The notes under the pieces: generated by a model
The model's database searches: none
The model's input: only the letters and a program-made list of their open reading frames with translations
Told to the model about the DNA's origin: nothing
Translations under genes and position numbers: made by a program
Assembly (NCBI RefSeq): GCF_029626025.1
Contig: NZ_JARUBF010000001.1
Coordinates: 5,860,001 to 5,924,000 of the forward strand
Reading direction: 5' to 3'
From: Solwaraspora sp. WMMD406
GTDB taxonomy: Bacteria > Actinomycetota > Actinomycetes > Mycobacteriales > Micromonosporaceae
Length of the DNA stretch: 64,000 nt
Shown here: piece after piece, positions 15,050-25,774 of the stretch
How the letters are laid out: every line of letters begins with the position of its first letter
How positions within the stretch are numbered: position 1 is the stretch's first letter

Positions 15050-17696
15050 ACTCCGCATCCGGGGCAAGCTGGCCCTGCTGGTCCTGATCCCGCTCGTCGC
15101 GGTGGCGTCGCTGACCGTCCCGGTCGTGGTAGGTCGGGTCGCCCTCGCCGGGCGGGCCGCCGACACGCTGCGGACCATGCAGCTCAGTGGACGCGTCGGC
15201 TCACTGATCCAGGACCTGGAGCAGGAACGCCTCCTGCTGGTCGGGCACCTGCTCGGCGGTGCCGACCGGCCGCAGGTGCTGCTGCAGGAAGCGACCGTAC
15301 GCGACCGGGCCGCAGACATCCGCGCCGACCTCGGAGCCGAACTCGACCCGGAGCTCGCGGCCGCGGTGGCCGCCGTCGACGGACTCGACGGCGTCCGCGC
15401 CGGAGTGCTCGCCGGGTCCGCCGCGACCGACGAGGTGATGGCCGGCTACGGGACGGTGATCCGCCGGCTGATCGACGGTCTGCGGCTGGTCGACGAGGCA
15501 GACGTCACGACCTCGGAAGGGCGCCAGATCGTCGCGCTGGACGCCGCGCTGCGCCTCGACGACGCGATCAGCGCCGGCGCCACGCACATGCTCGTCGTGG
15601 TCGGTGAGCGCAGCCCCGCAGCGGCGACCCAGTACGCGATGAGCCTGATGTCGGCGCAGGACAACGCGAGCCGGTTCGGCCGCTTCGCCACCCCCGAACA
15701 GCTCGCGCTCTACGAGCTGGTGGAGAACGCGCTCGACCAGCGACTCGGCCGGGGCTTCACCGCCCAGGCGCAGAGCGGGGCCAGCGACGGATTCGACGCC
15801 GATCCCACCGCCGCGCTGGCCGGGCTGACCGTCGAGACGCTGTACCCCTCGTTGGAGTCGCTGATCGCCCTCGGCCGGTTCGTCGAACGCAAAATCGTCA
15901 TCGACGTCACGGTCGAGGTCGCCCGCCGGCAGCAACAGATCCTACTGACCGCGTACGGGGTGGTCGCCCTGGTCCTGATGGTGCTGCTCGCCGTGGTCAC
16001 GCTGAGCCTGATCATCGCCCGGTCGGTCGCCCGGCCACTGACCCGGCTGACCTCGTCGGCCGACCGGATGGCCCGGATCGCCGAGGCCGAACTCGTCCGG
16101 GTCGCCGACGACGACATCGAAACCCCCCATCCGGTACGGCTGGATCCGGTCGAGATCAGTGCCACCGACGAGATCGGCGACCTCGCCCGAGCCTTCGAGC
16201 GGGTGCAGGTCACCGCCGCCCGGCTGGTCGAACGTCAGGTGCTCAGCCGTCGCAACGTGGCGCAGATGTTCGGTCACGTCGGTCGGCGTACCCAGAATTT
16301 GGTCAGTCGACAGCTGGCGATCATCGACCGGCTGGAGCGGGAGGAGACCGACCCTCGGCGTCTGCAGCATCTGTACCGCCTCGACCACGTCTCCAGCCGG
16401 CTGCGCCGCAACGCCGGCAGCCTGGTGGTGCTCTCCGGTGCCGGTGGCGCCGAGGAGCACATGTCACCGCTGCCGGTGTCCGACGTCGTCCGCCTCGCTC
16501 TCGGCGAGATCGAGGACTACACCAGGGTGGACGTCCAGGCACCGGCCGGCCCGGCCATCGCGCCGTCGGTCATCGCCGACCTGGTGCTGCTGCTGGCCGA
16601 GGTGATGGAGAACGGCACGGTCTTCTCCCCGCCGCACACCAGGGTCACCGTCACGACGGTGTCGACCGGCCGTGGGCTACGGATCAGTGTGGTCGACCGT
16701 GGACTGGGGCTGTCCGAGCGGCGGCTGGCCGACGAGAACGCCCGACTGACCCGCCGGGAGCGCCTCGACCTGATGCCGACCGAGGTGCTGGGGCTGTTCG
16801 TCGTCGGCCGGCTGGCCCGCCGGCACGGCATCGACGTCGTCCTGACCGCCACCCCCGGCGGGGGTGTCACCGTCACCATCGACCTGGGGCCGGAGCTGGT
16901 GGTGTTGCCGCCCGAAGCGACCCGGCCGAGCCAGTCGGGCCAGCCGCCCTCCGCCCATACGACCACCAGCTCGGCCGTACCCGCGTCGGCCGTACCCGCG
17001 TCGGCCGTGCCTGCCTCCGCCGTGCCGGCGCTCCCGACCAGATTGGCGGGTTTCGACACCGCCGCCCTGCAACGCGCCACCCGGACGCTGGGCATCGGTC
17101 AGCCGTGGAACGCCTTCGCGGCTCCGGCCGGCCCGACGAGCCGGTCCACCGTGCCGACGCCGGCGATCAGGCCGGCCGAGTCGGCCCGCTCGGCTGGTGA
17201 ACCGCCGCCGGCGGGCCGGCTTCAACTACGGCGACGCGTTCCGGGCGCGCAGCACCCGGTGGGCACCGCCACCTCCGTCGACCAGCCCGCCGACCAGGCG
17301 GCCTTCTCCGCCGCTGGCAGCGGCGACGGACCGGGAGGTCCCGACAGCACGCCGGGCGGCCGAGACGGACAGCCAACCCCGTCCGGCACACCGGTGACCG
17401 ACCCGGCCGCCGCCCGCGCCCTGCTGGAGGAGTTCGAAGCCGGGGTACGCCGCGCACAGCGGCAGGTGACCCAGGACCCGACGCCGGGCGGGACGCCCCG
17501 CCTGACCCAGCGGGTGCCGGGTGCCAGCCTGCCGGAACCGCCCCCGTCGGCGCTGGGCAGCGCGGCACGCCAGCCCTGGCCGCCCGACCCGCAGGCCGCG
17601 AAGGACGCCATGGAGGAGTTCGAATCGGGCGTCCACCGCGCGCTTTCCGAGATCATCGCCAACCATCATCACCGCGACGACGAAGGAATCCGATGA
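15036..17696 (+). CDS. Conservon sensor histidine kinase-like protein (CvnA type)
   Basis: An 886-residue membrane protein. TM1 spans about 12-34; an extracytoplasmic nitrate/nitrite-sensing-like (NIT) helical domain spans about 40-300. TM2 is 303-327 and HAMP about 328-395. A conservon-type H-box region (YRLDHVSSRLRRNAGSL) is near 447 and an HATPase_c domain with N-box Asn526 (EVMENGTVFSP) follows. Residues 640-886 are a Pro/Ala-rich tail. GTG 15036 matches the start of the TM1 leader (LLDRLRIRGKLALL); an open extension upstream is composition-driven. Its partners follow directly (ATGA overlap). In conservons this protein recruits the Roadblock, DUF742 and GTPase proteins at the membrane. 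Confidence 0.9.
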   Translation: MLLDRLRIRGKLALLVLIPLVAVASLTVPVVVGRVALAGRAADTLRTMQLSGRVGSLIQDLEQERLLLVGHLLGGADRPQVLLQEATVRDRAADIRADLGAELDPELAAAVAAVDGLDGVRAGVLAGSAATDEVMAGYGTVIRRLIDGLRLVDEADVTTSEGRQIVALDAALRLDDAISAGATHMLVVVGERSPAAATQYAMSLMSAQDNASRFGRFATPEQLALYELVENALDQRLGRGFTAQAQSGASDGFDADPTAALAGLTVETLYPSLESLIALGRFVERKIVIDVTVEVARRQQQILLTAYGVVALVLMVLLAVVTLSLIIARSVARPLTRLTSSADRMARIAEAELVRVADDDIETPHPVRLDPVEISATDEIGDLARAFERVQVTAARLVERQVLSRRNVAQMFGHVGRRTQNLVSRQLAIIDRLEREETDPRRLQHLYRLDHVSSRLRRNAGSLVVLSGAGGAEEHMSPLPVSDVVRLALGEIEDYTRVDVQAPAGPAIAPSVIADLVLLLAEVMENGTVFSPPHTRVTVTTVSTGRGLRISVVDRGLGLSERRLADENARLTRRERLDLMPTEVLGLFVVGRLARRHGIDVVLTATPGGGVTVTIDLGPELVVLPPEATRPSQSGQPPSAHTTTSSAVPASAVPASAVPASAVPALPTRLAGFDTAALQRATRTLGIGQPWNAFAAPAGPTSRSTVPTPAIRPAESARSAGEPPPAGRLQLRRRVPGAQHPVGTATSVDQPADQAAFSAAGSGDGPGGPDSTPGGRDGQPTPSGTPVTDPAAARALLEEFEAGVRRAQRQVTQDPTPGGTPRLTQRVPGASLPEPPPSALGSAARQPWPPDPQAAKDAMEEFESGVHRALSEIIANHHHRDDEGIR

Positions 17697-18172
17697 CCAG
17701 TCCCTACCCGCCAGACACCGCCGAACACCCCGGGCAGCAGGCCGGGTCCAACGCCTCGCTGAGCGCCGAAGCGAAGACCTTCAACTGGCTGCTGGACTCG
17801 TTCACCTCCAGCACCGCCGGCGTCCGGGAGGCGATCGCGGTCTCCTCCGACGGTCTGCTGATGGCGATGTCGGCGATCCAGGACCGTTCCAACGCCGAGC
17901 GGCTGGCCGCCGTGGTGTCCGGAATGACCAGCCTGGCCGGTGGCGCGGCGAACTGGTATTCGTTGGGCACGGTGAACCGGGTGGTGGTCGACATGGCCGA
18001 CGGCTACCTGCTGGTCAGCTCGATCAGCAGCGGTTCGGTGCTCGGCGTGATCGCCGACCGTTCGGCCAGCCTGGGCACGGTGGCGTACGAAATGACACTG
18101 TTCGCCGGGCGGGCCGGTAGCGCGCTGACCCCCCGGCTCATCGCCGAACTGAAAAACGCCGTCCAGTCGTGA
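17693..18172 (+). CDS. Roadblock/LC7 domain protein (CvnB type)
   Basis: 159 residues with one Roadblock/LC7 domain (about 25-125; AVSSDGLLMAMSAIQDR and GYLLVSSISSGSVLGVIADRS are typical). It is the expected regulator of the partner small GTPase in the conservon complex at the membrane. The start ATG overlaps the kinase stop (ATGA), and its own stop overlaps the next GTG. Confidence 0.93.
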   Translation: MTSPYPPDTAEHPGQQAGSNASLSAEAKTFNWLLDSFTSSTAGVREAIAVSSDGLLMAMSAIQDRSNAERLAAVVSGMTSLAGGAANWYSLGTVNRVVVDMADGYLLVSSISSGSVLGVIADRSASLGTVAYEMTLFAGRAGSALTPRLIAELKNAVQS

Positions 18173-18657
18173 CGCCGCCGTACGGGGCGGACGAGCCGAT
18201 CGACGCCCCGCCGCGGGTCCGCCCCTACCTGCGTACTCCCCCGTCGGAGGACGACCGGCGCGGGCCCGGCGGCCAAGCGGCGGGCGGTGACTGGCCGGCG
18301 GACGACGAGGCACCCGGGCTGCGACCCTTCGTGCTGACCGCCGGCCGGGTCACCGGTGCCGACCCCGACATCGGACTGGAGACACAGGTCACCGCACGTG
18401 CCCCGGATAACGTCCCGCCGGGGCTTGCGGTACGCGATCTGTCGCCCGAGTCGCAGGCGATCGTCGCGCTCGCCGCCGAGCCGATCTCGGTGGTCGAGAT
18501 CTCCGCCCGACTCGGGCTGCACCTGGGCGTGACCCGGGTCCTGGTCGGCGACCTGCGGGCTGCCGCCCATCTCGACGTGCACGTACCCGACGTCGAGGCT
18601 TCCGCCGATGCCGACACCATCCTGCGAGTGATCCGTGGACTACGTGCCATCTCCTGA
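18169..18657 (+). CDS. DUF742 protein (CvnC type)
   Basis: 162 residues. The DUF742 core begins at LRPFVLTAGRVTG (about 44) and ends with a winged-helix-like segment (LAAEPISVVEISARLGLHLGVTRVLVGDL). Residues 1-40 are Pro-rich and contain a second RPYLRT-like segment. It is a scaffold or adaptor of conservons of unknown biochemical activity. The GTG start overlaps the Roadblock stop. Confidence 0.92.
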   Translation: MTPPYGADEPIDAPPRVRPYLRTPPSEDDRRGPGGQAAGGDWPADDEAPGLRPFVLTAGRVTGADPDIGLETQVTARAPDNVPPGLAVRDLSPESQAIVALAAEPISVVEISARLGLHLGVTRVLVGDLRAAAHLDVHVPDVEASADADTILRVIRGLRAIS

Positions 18658-19348
18658 CCGCGAGACCAGTCGACCATCCGACGTCGGCACCGCACCCGTC
18701 GGCACAGCACCCGTCGGCACCGCACCCGCCGGCGCCCGGCACCGGGCGGCGCCCCGTACCGAGCCGACGCATGGCGTTCCACGCCGTACCGCGCCGATCC
18801 CGGTCAAGATCGTGATCGCCGGTGGGTTCGGCGTCGGCAAGACCACGACGGTGGGCGCGATCTCGGAGATCGCACCGCTGACCACCGAGGCGGAGATGAC
18901 CGCCGTCTCGGTCGGCGTCGACGACCCCGGCCCGGAGTCCGCCAAGACCACGACGACCGTGGCGATGGACTTCGGCTGCGTGACGATCGACCACAGCCTC
19001 AAGCTGTACCTGTTCGGCACCCCTGGTCAGGCCCGTTTCGGGTTCATGTGGGACGACCTGGCCCGGGGTGCCCTGGGGGCGCTCGTCGTGGTGGACAGCG
19101 CCCGACTGGACGACTGTTATCCCGCCGTCGACTACTTCGAACGGGCCGGGCTGCCGTTCGTGGTCGGTGTGAACACCTTCAACGGACAACTGCGGCATAG
19201 CATTGACGAGGTCAGGTGGGCGCTGGCGACGGCTCCGCACGTACCGGTGGTGGCGTTCGACGCGCGCGATCGGCTGTCCGTACGCGACGCCCTGCTGGTA
19301 GTTCTGGACCGCGCGCTGGACCGAGCGGTAAGGAGTCAGCCATCCTGA
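18635..19348 (+). CDS. Conservon small GTPase (CvnD type)
   Basis: 237 residues. P-loop GGFGVGKT (63-70), Thr-rich switch I region (AKTTTTVAMDFG), switch II LFGTPGQARF, and NTFNG in place of the classical NKxD motif, as is common in this family. The N-terminal ~50 residues are a disordered extension with TAPVG repeats. It acts with the Roadblock, DUF742 and kinase proteins in a membrane complex comparable to eukaryotic G-protein systems. It overlaps DUF742 by 23 bp. No cytochrome P450 gene (often the next conservon member) follows. Confidence 0.93.
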   Translation: MDYVPSPDRETSRPSDVGTAPVGTAPVGTAPAGARHRAAPRTEPTHGVPRRTAPIPVKIVIAGGFGVGKTTTVGAISEIAPLTTEAEMTAVSVGVDDPGPESAKTTTTVAMDFGCVTIDHSLKLYLFGTPGQARFGFMWDDLARGALGALVVVDSARLDDCYPAVDYFERAGLPFVVGVNTFNGQLRHSIDEVRWALATAPHVPVVAFDARDRLSVRDALLVVLDRALDRAVRSQPS

Positions 19349-19370
19349 GGTGGTAACAGAGGGAGAACGG

Positions 19371-19886
19371 ATGCGTGGGGATCTGGACGACGCGCTCGCC
19401 CGACTTGCCCGCCGTGACCAGCTGCAGAGGCGGGTCAACCAGGGCAACGACCGGACGAGTTCGGCCGCGCAGGAGATCGCCGCCGTGGTCCGCCAAGTGG
19501 TGGAGCGTCACCCCGGGCTGCTGGCGACGGTCCGGCTGGAAAACGGCGGTCAGGCGGTGGAACTGCGGATCGCCAACCAGGACGGGCACATCCAGCTCAC
19601 CGTCACCGGTCCGGCCGGTCCGGGGGCGTTGCCGTCGGCCACGCGGCACGTCACGACGGACGGCAGTGCGATCGGCCACGGCGTGCCGAACGGCAGTGGC
19701 GCGATCGGCCACGGCGTAGCGGGCCACGGCGTAGCCGATGGTGGTGCCGCGCTGGGCATGCCGACCGCGGGCGGCCCGCCGGAGTGGCCACCACGGACGG
19801 AGAACACCCCGGACAGCCCGGCGGCCCGATTGGCCGAACTGATCCGGCAGGATCCGTCCCTGCTCAACGGCGCCGCCGACGGCTGA
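19371..19886 (+). CDS. Small conservon-associated protein, function unknown
   Basis: 171 residues, 22 bp after the GTPase and on the same strand, with GAGGGAG before ATG 19371. The N-terminal ~90 residues look folded (helical DLDDALARLARRDQLQRRV then a beta-rich VRLENGGQAVELRIANQDG). The rest is Gly/His/Pro-rich with imperfect repeats encoding IGHGV/AGHGVA, and a C-terminal helix follows. I do not recognise a family; position suggests an accessory conservon member. Confidence 0.7.
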   Translation: MRGDLDDALARLARRDQLQRRVNQGNDRTSSAAQEIAAVVRQVVERHPGLLATVRLENGGQAVELRIANQDGHIQLTVTGPAGPGALPSATRHVTTDGSAIGHGVPNGSGAIGHGVAGHGVADGGAALGMPTAGGPPEWPPRTENTPDSPAARLAELIRQDPSLLNGAADG

Positions 19887-19947
19887 TGCCCGGCGGCGAG
19901 CCAGCGGCTGGACCGGGTCGAGCAGGGACGGGCAGAACCTGCGCGGG

Positions 19948-20340
19948 TCAGGAGGACGGCGGCTCGTCGCGGCCGGACTCCTCCGCCTCGTCGGCTTCCT
20001 TCTTGGTGCGGTGCACGGCCCCGTCGGCGTGCTCCGGCGGTCCGTAGACGGTGTAGAGCACCAGCGGATTCGGCCCGGTGTTGAGGAAGTTGTGCGTATG
20101 TCCGGCGGGTACGACCACCAGGTCGCCCTGAGCCACCTTGCGCCGCTTGCCGGACACCACCGCCTCGCCCACCCCACTGACAAACGACAGGATCTGGTCG
20201 ATGTCCTCGTGAACTTCCTCGCCGATCTCGCCGCCCGGCGGAATGGTCATGATCACAAGCTGGGTGTGCGCACCGGTCCAGAGCACCCGCCGGAAGTCCG
20301 GACTCTGCTCAGCGACGGTGGCGATCGTGAAGTGCTCCAT
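19948..20340 (-). CDS. Cupin-domain protein
   Basis: 130 residues forming a single cupin barrel. Motif 1 is GEEVHEDIDQILSFVSG (metal-type His and Glu) and motif 2 is VVPAGHTHNFLNTG. The C-terminal ~25 residues are highly charged. Small cupins of this type are often sugar-binding or dioxygenase-like, but there is no basis here for a specific activity. ATG 20340 begins at MEHFT; longer upstream frames are open without support. Confidence 0.85.
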   Translation of the reverse strand: MEHFTIATVAEQSPDFRRVLWTGAHTQLVIMTIPPGGEIGEEVHEDIDQILSFVSGVGEAVVSGKRRKVAQGDLVVVPAGHTHNFLNTGPNPLVLYTVYGPPEHADGAVHRTKKEADEAEESGRDEPPSS

Positions 20341-20483
20341 GCCCCCAAACCTACCCACTTCTGTGGGTTGGTACGCCTGTGTTACGCGCCGCACCAGCGC
20401 ACCGGGCGGTGCCTCGGCCGCACTGCCGGTCGGACTCACCGGACCGTCCGGCCGGTCGCTCTGCCTCGCTCTACCAGTCGGCC

Positions 20484-21074
20484 TCACCCGGCGAGCTCGA
20501 CGATCGCCTCGACCAGCAGCCAGCAGCCGAACAGGAAGAACAGCGCCGCCGCGCCGTAGGCGATCACCCGCTCGGGCAGGCGCTTGCCCAGCATCCGGCC
20601 GACCACGATGGCGAGCGCGTCGGCGGCCACCATGCCCAGGGTCGAGCCCAGCCAGGTGCCGAACCAGCCGTGCCGGGTGGCCAGGGTGATCGTCGCGAGC
20701 ATGGTCTTGTCCCCCAGCTCGGCCAGGAAGAAGGCCACCGTGACGGCCATGATCGCCGAACCGGTGGTACGGCGGGCCCGGCTGGCCTCGTCGTCGCTGA
20801 GCGAATCGCCGCGCAGAGTCCACACCCCGAACCCGAAGAACGCCAGTGCCGCCGCGAGCGCGATCCAGCCGGTGGGCAGGGCGACGCCGAGCCCGTACCC
20901 GATGGCCACCGACACCAGGTGCACGACGGCGGTGGCCACGGTGATGCCGATCAGGACCGGCCACAACTTGAATCGGGTGGCGAACGTCAACGCCATCAAC
21001 TGCGACTTGTCGCCCAACTCGGCGACGAAGATGACGCCGAAGCTGATCGCGGTAGCGGCCAGAAAGCCGTCCAT
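20484..21074 (-). CDS. TMEM165/GDT1 (UPF0016) family Mn2+ exporter
   Basis: 196 residues, six helices, with the two diagnostic ExGDK motifs AELGDKSQLM and AELGDKTMLA in helices 1 and 4. Bacterial members export manganese. ATG 21074 begins at MDGFLAAT; the upstream open frame to 21248 is really the riboswitch leader. The yybP-ykoY riboswitch on the same strand supports Mn2+-induced expression. Confidence 0.93.
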   Translation of the reverse strand: MDGFLAATAISFGVIFVAELGDKSQLMALTFATRFKLWPVLIGITVATAVVHLVSVAIGYGLGVALPTGWIALAAALAFFGFGVWTLRGDSLSDDEASRARRTTGSAIMAVTVAFFLAELGDKTMLATITLATRHGWFGTWLGSTLGMVAADALAIVVGRMLGKRLPERVIAYGAAALFFLFGCWLLVEAIVELAG

Positions 21075-21104
21075 GGTGCCTCTCATCCGGTCGGGGCCGG
21101 ATCG

Positions 21105-21250
21105 GGCACGCTGACCTCGACCCGGCTTGTTCAGCCTGAGTCGAAGGTCTCGCCCACCCGGCGGACACCGCCGCCGGGTCGCCGCGGCCGGGTGCCGGGG
21201 CACCAGTGTGTCGACCGCGATGTTGGGAGCTACTCCCCCTCGCCGCAAGC
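21105..21250 (-). promoter_or_regulatory. yybP-ykoY manganese riboswitch
   Basis: On the minus strand the leader of the UPF0016 gene contains both hallmark loops of this RNA. GGGGAGTAG (complement of 21230-21238) opens the element, and GCGAGACCTTCGACTC (21138-21153) closes the Mn2+ site. A long GC-rich helical arm lies between them. The conserved loop pairing senses Mn2+ and turns on exporter genes of exactly this family. Boundaries are approximate. Confidence 0.85.
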
Positions 21251-21456
21251 GAGACTAGCCGGTTCGGGGACGATGAGTGGGCTTAGTGACACACAACACG
21301 GGGGCGGGTCATCCTCCGCTGGGCGTTTCCGTTACGTTCACCATCGTCGGCTGTGTGCACGTCAATCGCCCAGGGTGGACGCGACGGCGGCACTCGCGGA
21401 CACTATGCCGGAGCTTCCAGGACCATCAATCGCCGATACCTGTTGAGGGCGTGACC

Positions 21457-23524
21457 ATGACCGAGCCAATCCTGGTGGTCGATGTCGGCACGTCGGGCAC
21501 CCGGGTGGCGCTGGTCGTCGGTGACCAGACGACCCTGGTCAAGGAACCGGCCAGCGGCGCCGCCAGTTGGCCGTCGTCGGTCTGCCTGGCCGACGACGGC
21601 TTCCTCGTCGGCACCCCAGCCGAAGTGCGCAAACGAGCGATCCCCCGACGCTACATCGACGGCCCCCGGCGGGCGGTCGACGCCCAGGCGTCGATGTGGC
21701 TGGAACATCGCGAGGTGACCGGGGTCGAGGCGCTCTCCGCCTACCTCACCGTGATCGGGGCGGAGACCCGGCAACTCTACGGTGGACCGGTCGATCGGCT
21801 GACGCTGACCGTACCCGCGGAGTATCTGCCCGGGGACCCCCGCCGGGACGCGATGATCGCGATCGGCGAGGCGACCGGCTTCCGCGACGTGGAACTGCTC
21901 CCCGCCACCGTCGCCATCGCACTGGACCCACTGACCGACGGTGACCTGCCGGCCGGCGCGCTGGTGCTGGTCTGCGACCTCGGCGCCACCTGGACGACGG
22001 CCGTGGTCCAGGTGTACGGCAGCCACTCGGTGCAACTGGCGCAGCAGACCTGCGCCGCCGGCCGGGAACTCGACGCACTGCTCATCAACGACCTGCGTAC
22101 CGAGGGCCGGTCCTGGCTGGAGCCGATGCTGGCCGCCCCCGGCGACGCCGGACTACGGGCCTACTACGAGGCGATCGACTTCACCCGCCGGCTCAAACAC
22201 CAGCTCGTCGACACCGAGGAGGTCGTCGACCATCTCACCCCGCTGACCCCGCCGTACCGACTGACCCGTGGCTGGCTGGACGCGTTCGCCGAACCGGCGC
22301 TGCGGTGGCTGGTCGACAGCGCCCAGGACGTGCTGGCCACAGTCGGCGCCTCCCCGGCGGACATCACCGCCGTGATGGTGGCCGGCGGCGGGGCGTATCT
22401 GCCGGCGGTGCACCCGACGTTGCAGGCCGGACTCGGGTTCAGCGGCACCGGCGGTGAACGCACCGACCCGCTGCGGCGCGGTCCGGAGCCGGAACTCGCC
22501 GTGCTGCGCGGTGCCGCCCGGTTCGCCGCCGGGGCGGCCGGCCGGGTCATCGTCGCCGAGCCGCCCCGCTGGCGGGTCGAGCCGACGACCTGGGAGGTCC
22601 CGGGCGGCCGGGCCCGGCTGCTGCGCTGGTGCGTGCCGCCGGGCGAGCCCTACCCGGCGGGGGCGGTGCTGGCCCACGTACGGACTCCCGACGAGCGGGT
22701 CTTCGAGCTCACCGCCGCCCAGCACGGCCGCCAGCTCGGGCAGCAGTCCGCCCCCGGTGACCTGGTCGGGCCGGTGCTGGTGGTGGCCAGCGCCAAGGAC
22801 GCGTTGGCTCTGCAGCGCCAGCCGCCACCCCGGCGGCGGCACCTGGAGTCGACCGGCTCGTGGCTGCTCAGCCCGGACCGGCTCAACCTCGTCGAGTGCG
22901 ACCGGTCCGCCCGCGTCGTACGGCTGCGGGCGATCGCCGACGACACCGTGCTCGCCGAGTTCCGGCCCGACCACGGCACCAGTCAGGACTCCCGGGGCCG
23001 GGTGTTCATCGACCCGGACGGACGGTTGTCAGTCGTCGCCTGGGACACCGAGGGCTTCGTCTCGGTGTGGGACATCGAGACCGGCAAGCTCACCGCCCGC
23101 TTCCGGGATCCCGGTGAGCCGCATCGGCTGCTGGTCGACGAAAACCGGTGGCAGGCCGCCGTCGAAGGGCGGGGCAGGGCCGTCGGACGGTACCGGCGGA
23201 CCGTCACCACCCTGTGGGACCTGCGCGGCGGCACCCGCGTCGACCGGATCACCGACGACAACTGGCACCAGCGGATGCCGGAGTTCGCCGAGCACAGCCG
23301 GGCGGAAGGACTGGCGACCGCCGGTACCAGCCCGGACGGGCAGTTGCGGGCGGGCGTGGTGGCCGGGATGGACGGCATCGCCGCGATCGTGCTGCACGAC
23401 GCGTCGACCGGTCAGGAACTGTTCCGGGTGCTGGGCGGGACCGGGCAACGGGTCCGGGTCGGGTTCAGCGCCGACAGCCGGCACCTGCTGGCCAACTGGG
23501 AATCGGACGAGCGGAGCCTGATCG

Positions 23525-23541
<17 letters not shown>
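21457..23541 (+). CDS. Hsp70-like protein fused to a C-terminal beta-propeller domain
   Basis: 694 residues. Residues 1-365 follow the actin/Hsp70 ATPase fold: VVDVGTSGTRVAL (phosphate 1), VCDLGATWTTAVV (phosphate 2) and VMVAGGGAYLPAV (adenosine). The phosphate-2 loop has lost the canonical DLGGGTxD, so ATP turnover is doubtful. Residues about 370-470 resemble the matching segment of the next gene. Residues 480-694 carry WD-like blades (VSVWDIETGKL, TTLWDLRGGTR, IDVWDV). No peptide-binding SBD is recognisable. ATG 21457 is chosen (GTG 21451 also possible). It overlaps the next Hsp70-like gene. Confidence 0.8.
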
Positions 23542-24880
<1,339 letters not shown>

Positions 24881-24887
24881 CCCGGAC

Positions 24888-24936
24888 GCCGCGCGGCCCG
24901 ACGTCACCGCCCTCGCCGCGCGGCCCGACGTCACCG
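24888..24936. repeat. 22-bp direct repeat between convergent genes
   Basis: Two exact copies (24888-24909 and 24915-24936; 27-bp period) start with GCCGCGCGGCCCGACGTCAC, between the Hsp70-like stop and the Erm stop. Each contains a CCGCGCGG palindrome. No classical terminator is seen. Confidence 0.65.
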
Positions 24937-24946
24937 TCTCGAGCGG

Positions 24947-25774
24947 TCAGCGTCGTCGTGGGGCGGTGAGCAGCCGGAACAGCGCCAGCCACTGCTCCGG
25001 CCAGAGCTCACCGGCCAAGGCCCCCGGCGGTATCCGGGTCGCCCGGACCGCCGCCGCGACCCGTTGCGCCGGATAGGCCCGCCGCAGCGATGCCGCCACC
25101 GAACCGCCGACACCGCCGAAGCCGATCTCCACCAGCCGCCGGTAGGCCGGTATCGACTGGGCCGGTAGCAACGGCACCGGGCGGCGGTCCAACCGCAGGA
25201 TGCCCGAGGCAACCCGGGGCACCGGCCGAAACGCGGTCGGTGGGATCCGTCCGGCGAGCCGCCATTGGAATGACGGCCAGGTGCACACCGTGAGCAGGCT
25301 CCACCGGCCGTAGTCGCCGGTGCGTTTGCGGGCGTACTCCAGCTGTGTCACCAGGGTCGCGGACCGCAGTCCGGGCGCGTGCAGGCACCAGTCGACGATC
25401 GGCGCGGTCGCCGCGTACGGGATGTTGCCGACCACCGCGAACGGGTCGGCCGGCGGCTCGGCGGTCAGGAAGTCGGCGTGCACGGGTGTCACGTTCGGCA
25501 GGTCGCGGCACCGGCCGGTCAATTTACGGAACAGGTCAGGATCGATCTCGTACGCAAGCAGCCGGTCGCCGCGCCGGACCAGCCGGCCCGCCAGCGCCCG
25601 GGTGAGCTGCCCGGTGCCGGCGCCGATCTCGACGACGAGCTGCCCGGGGATCGGACGGGCGGCCTGGACCACCTGGTCGATCGCGGTCCGGTCGTGCAGG
25701 AAGGTCTGGGAGGACACCCGGCGGGTTCGGTCCTCGGCGCTGCGGGCGGGGTCTCGAGGCGGGTGATGTGCCAC
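24947..25774 (-). CDS. ErmE-like 23S rRNA (adenine-N6) methyltransferase
   Basis: SAM-dependent methylation of A2058 in 23S rRNA, giving macrolide-lincosamide-streptogramin resistance, usually self-protection in producers. About 275 residues from GTG 25774. Signatures: SSQTFLHD (family SQNFL), VEIGAGTGQLT (SAM motif I), YEIDPDL (motif II), VVGNIPYAATAPI (the NIPY catalytic motif IV) and a C-terminal helical domain ending in WPEQWLALFRLL. The start is uncertain, since the frame is open to 25900 and no strong RBS is visible. No leader peptide or macrolide cluster is adjacent. Confidence 0.88.
   Translation of the reverse strand: MAHHPPRDPARSAEDRTRRVSSQTFLHDRTAIDQVVQAARPIPGQLVVEIGAGTGQLTRALAGRLVRRGDRLLAYEIDPDLFRKLTGRCRDLPNVTPVHADFLTAEPPADPFAVVGNIPYAATAPIVDWCLHAPGLRSATLVTQLEYARKRTGDYGRWSLLTVCTWPSFQWRLAGRIPPTAFRPVPRVASGILRLDRRPVPLLPAQSIPAYRRLVEIGFGGVGGSVAASLRRAYPAQRVAAAVRATRIPPGALAGELWPEQWLALFRLLTAPRRR

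Noticed and set aside
20341-21248. Long open frames upstream of the cupin and UPF0016 start codons
   Set aside because: They run through intergenic DNA and the riboswitch leader; family alignments start at 20340 and 21074.
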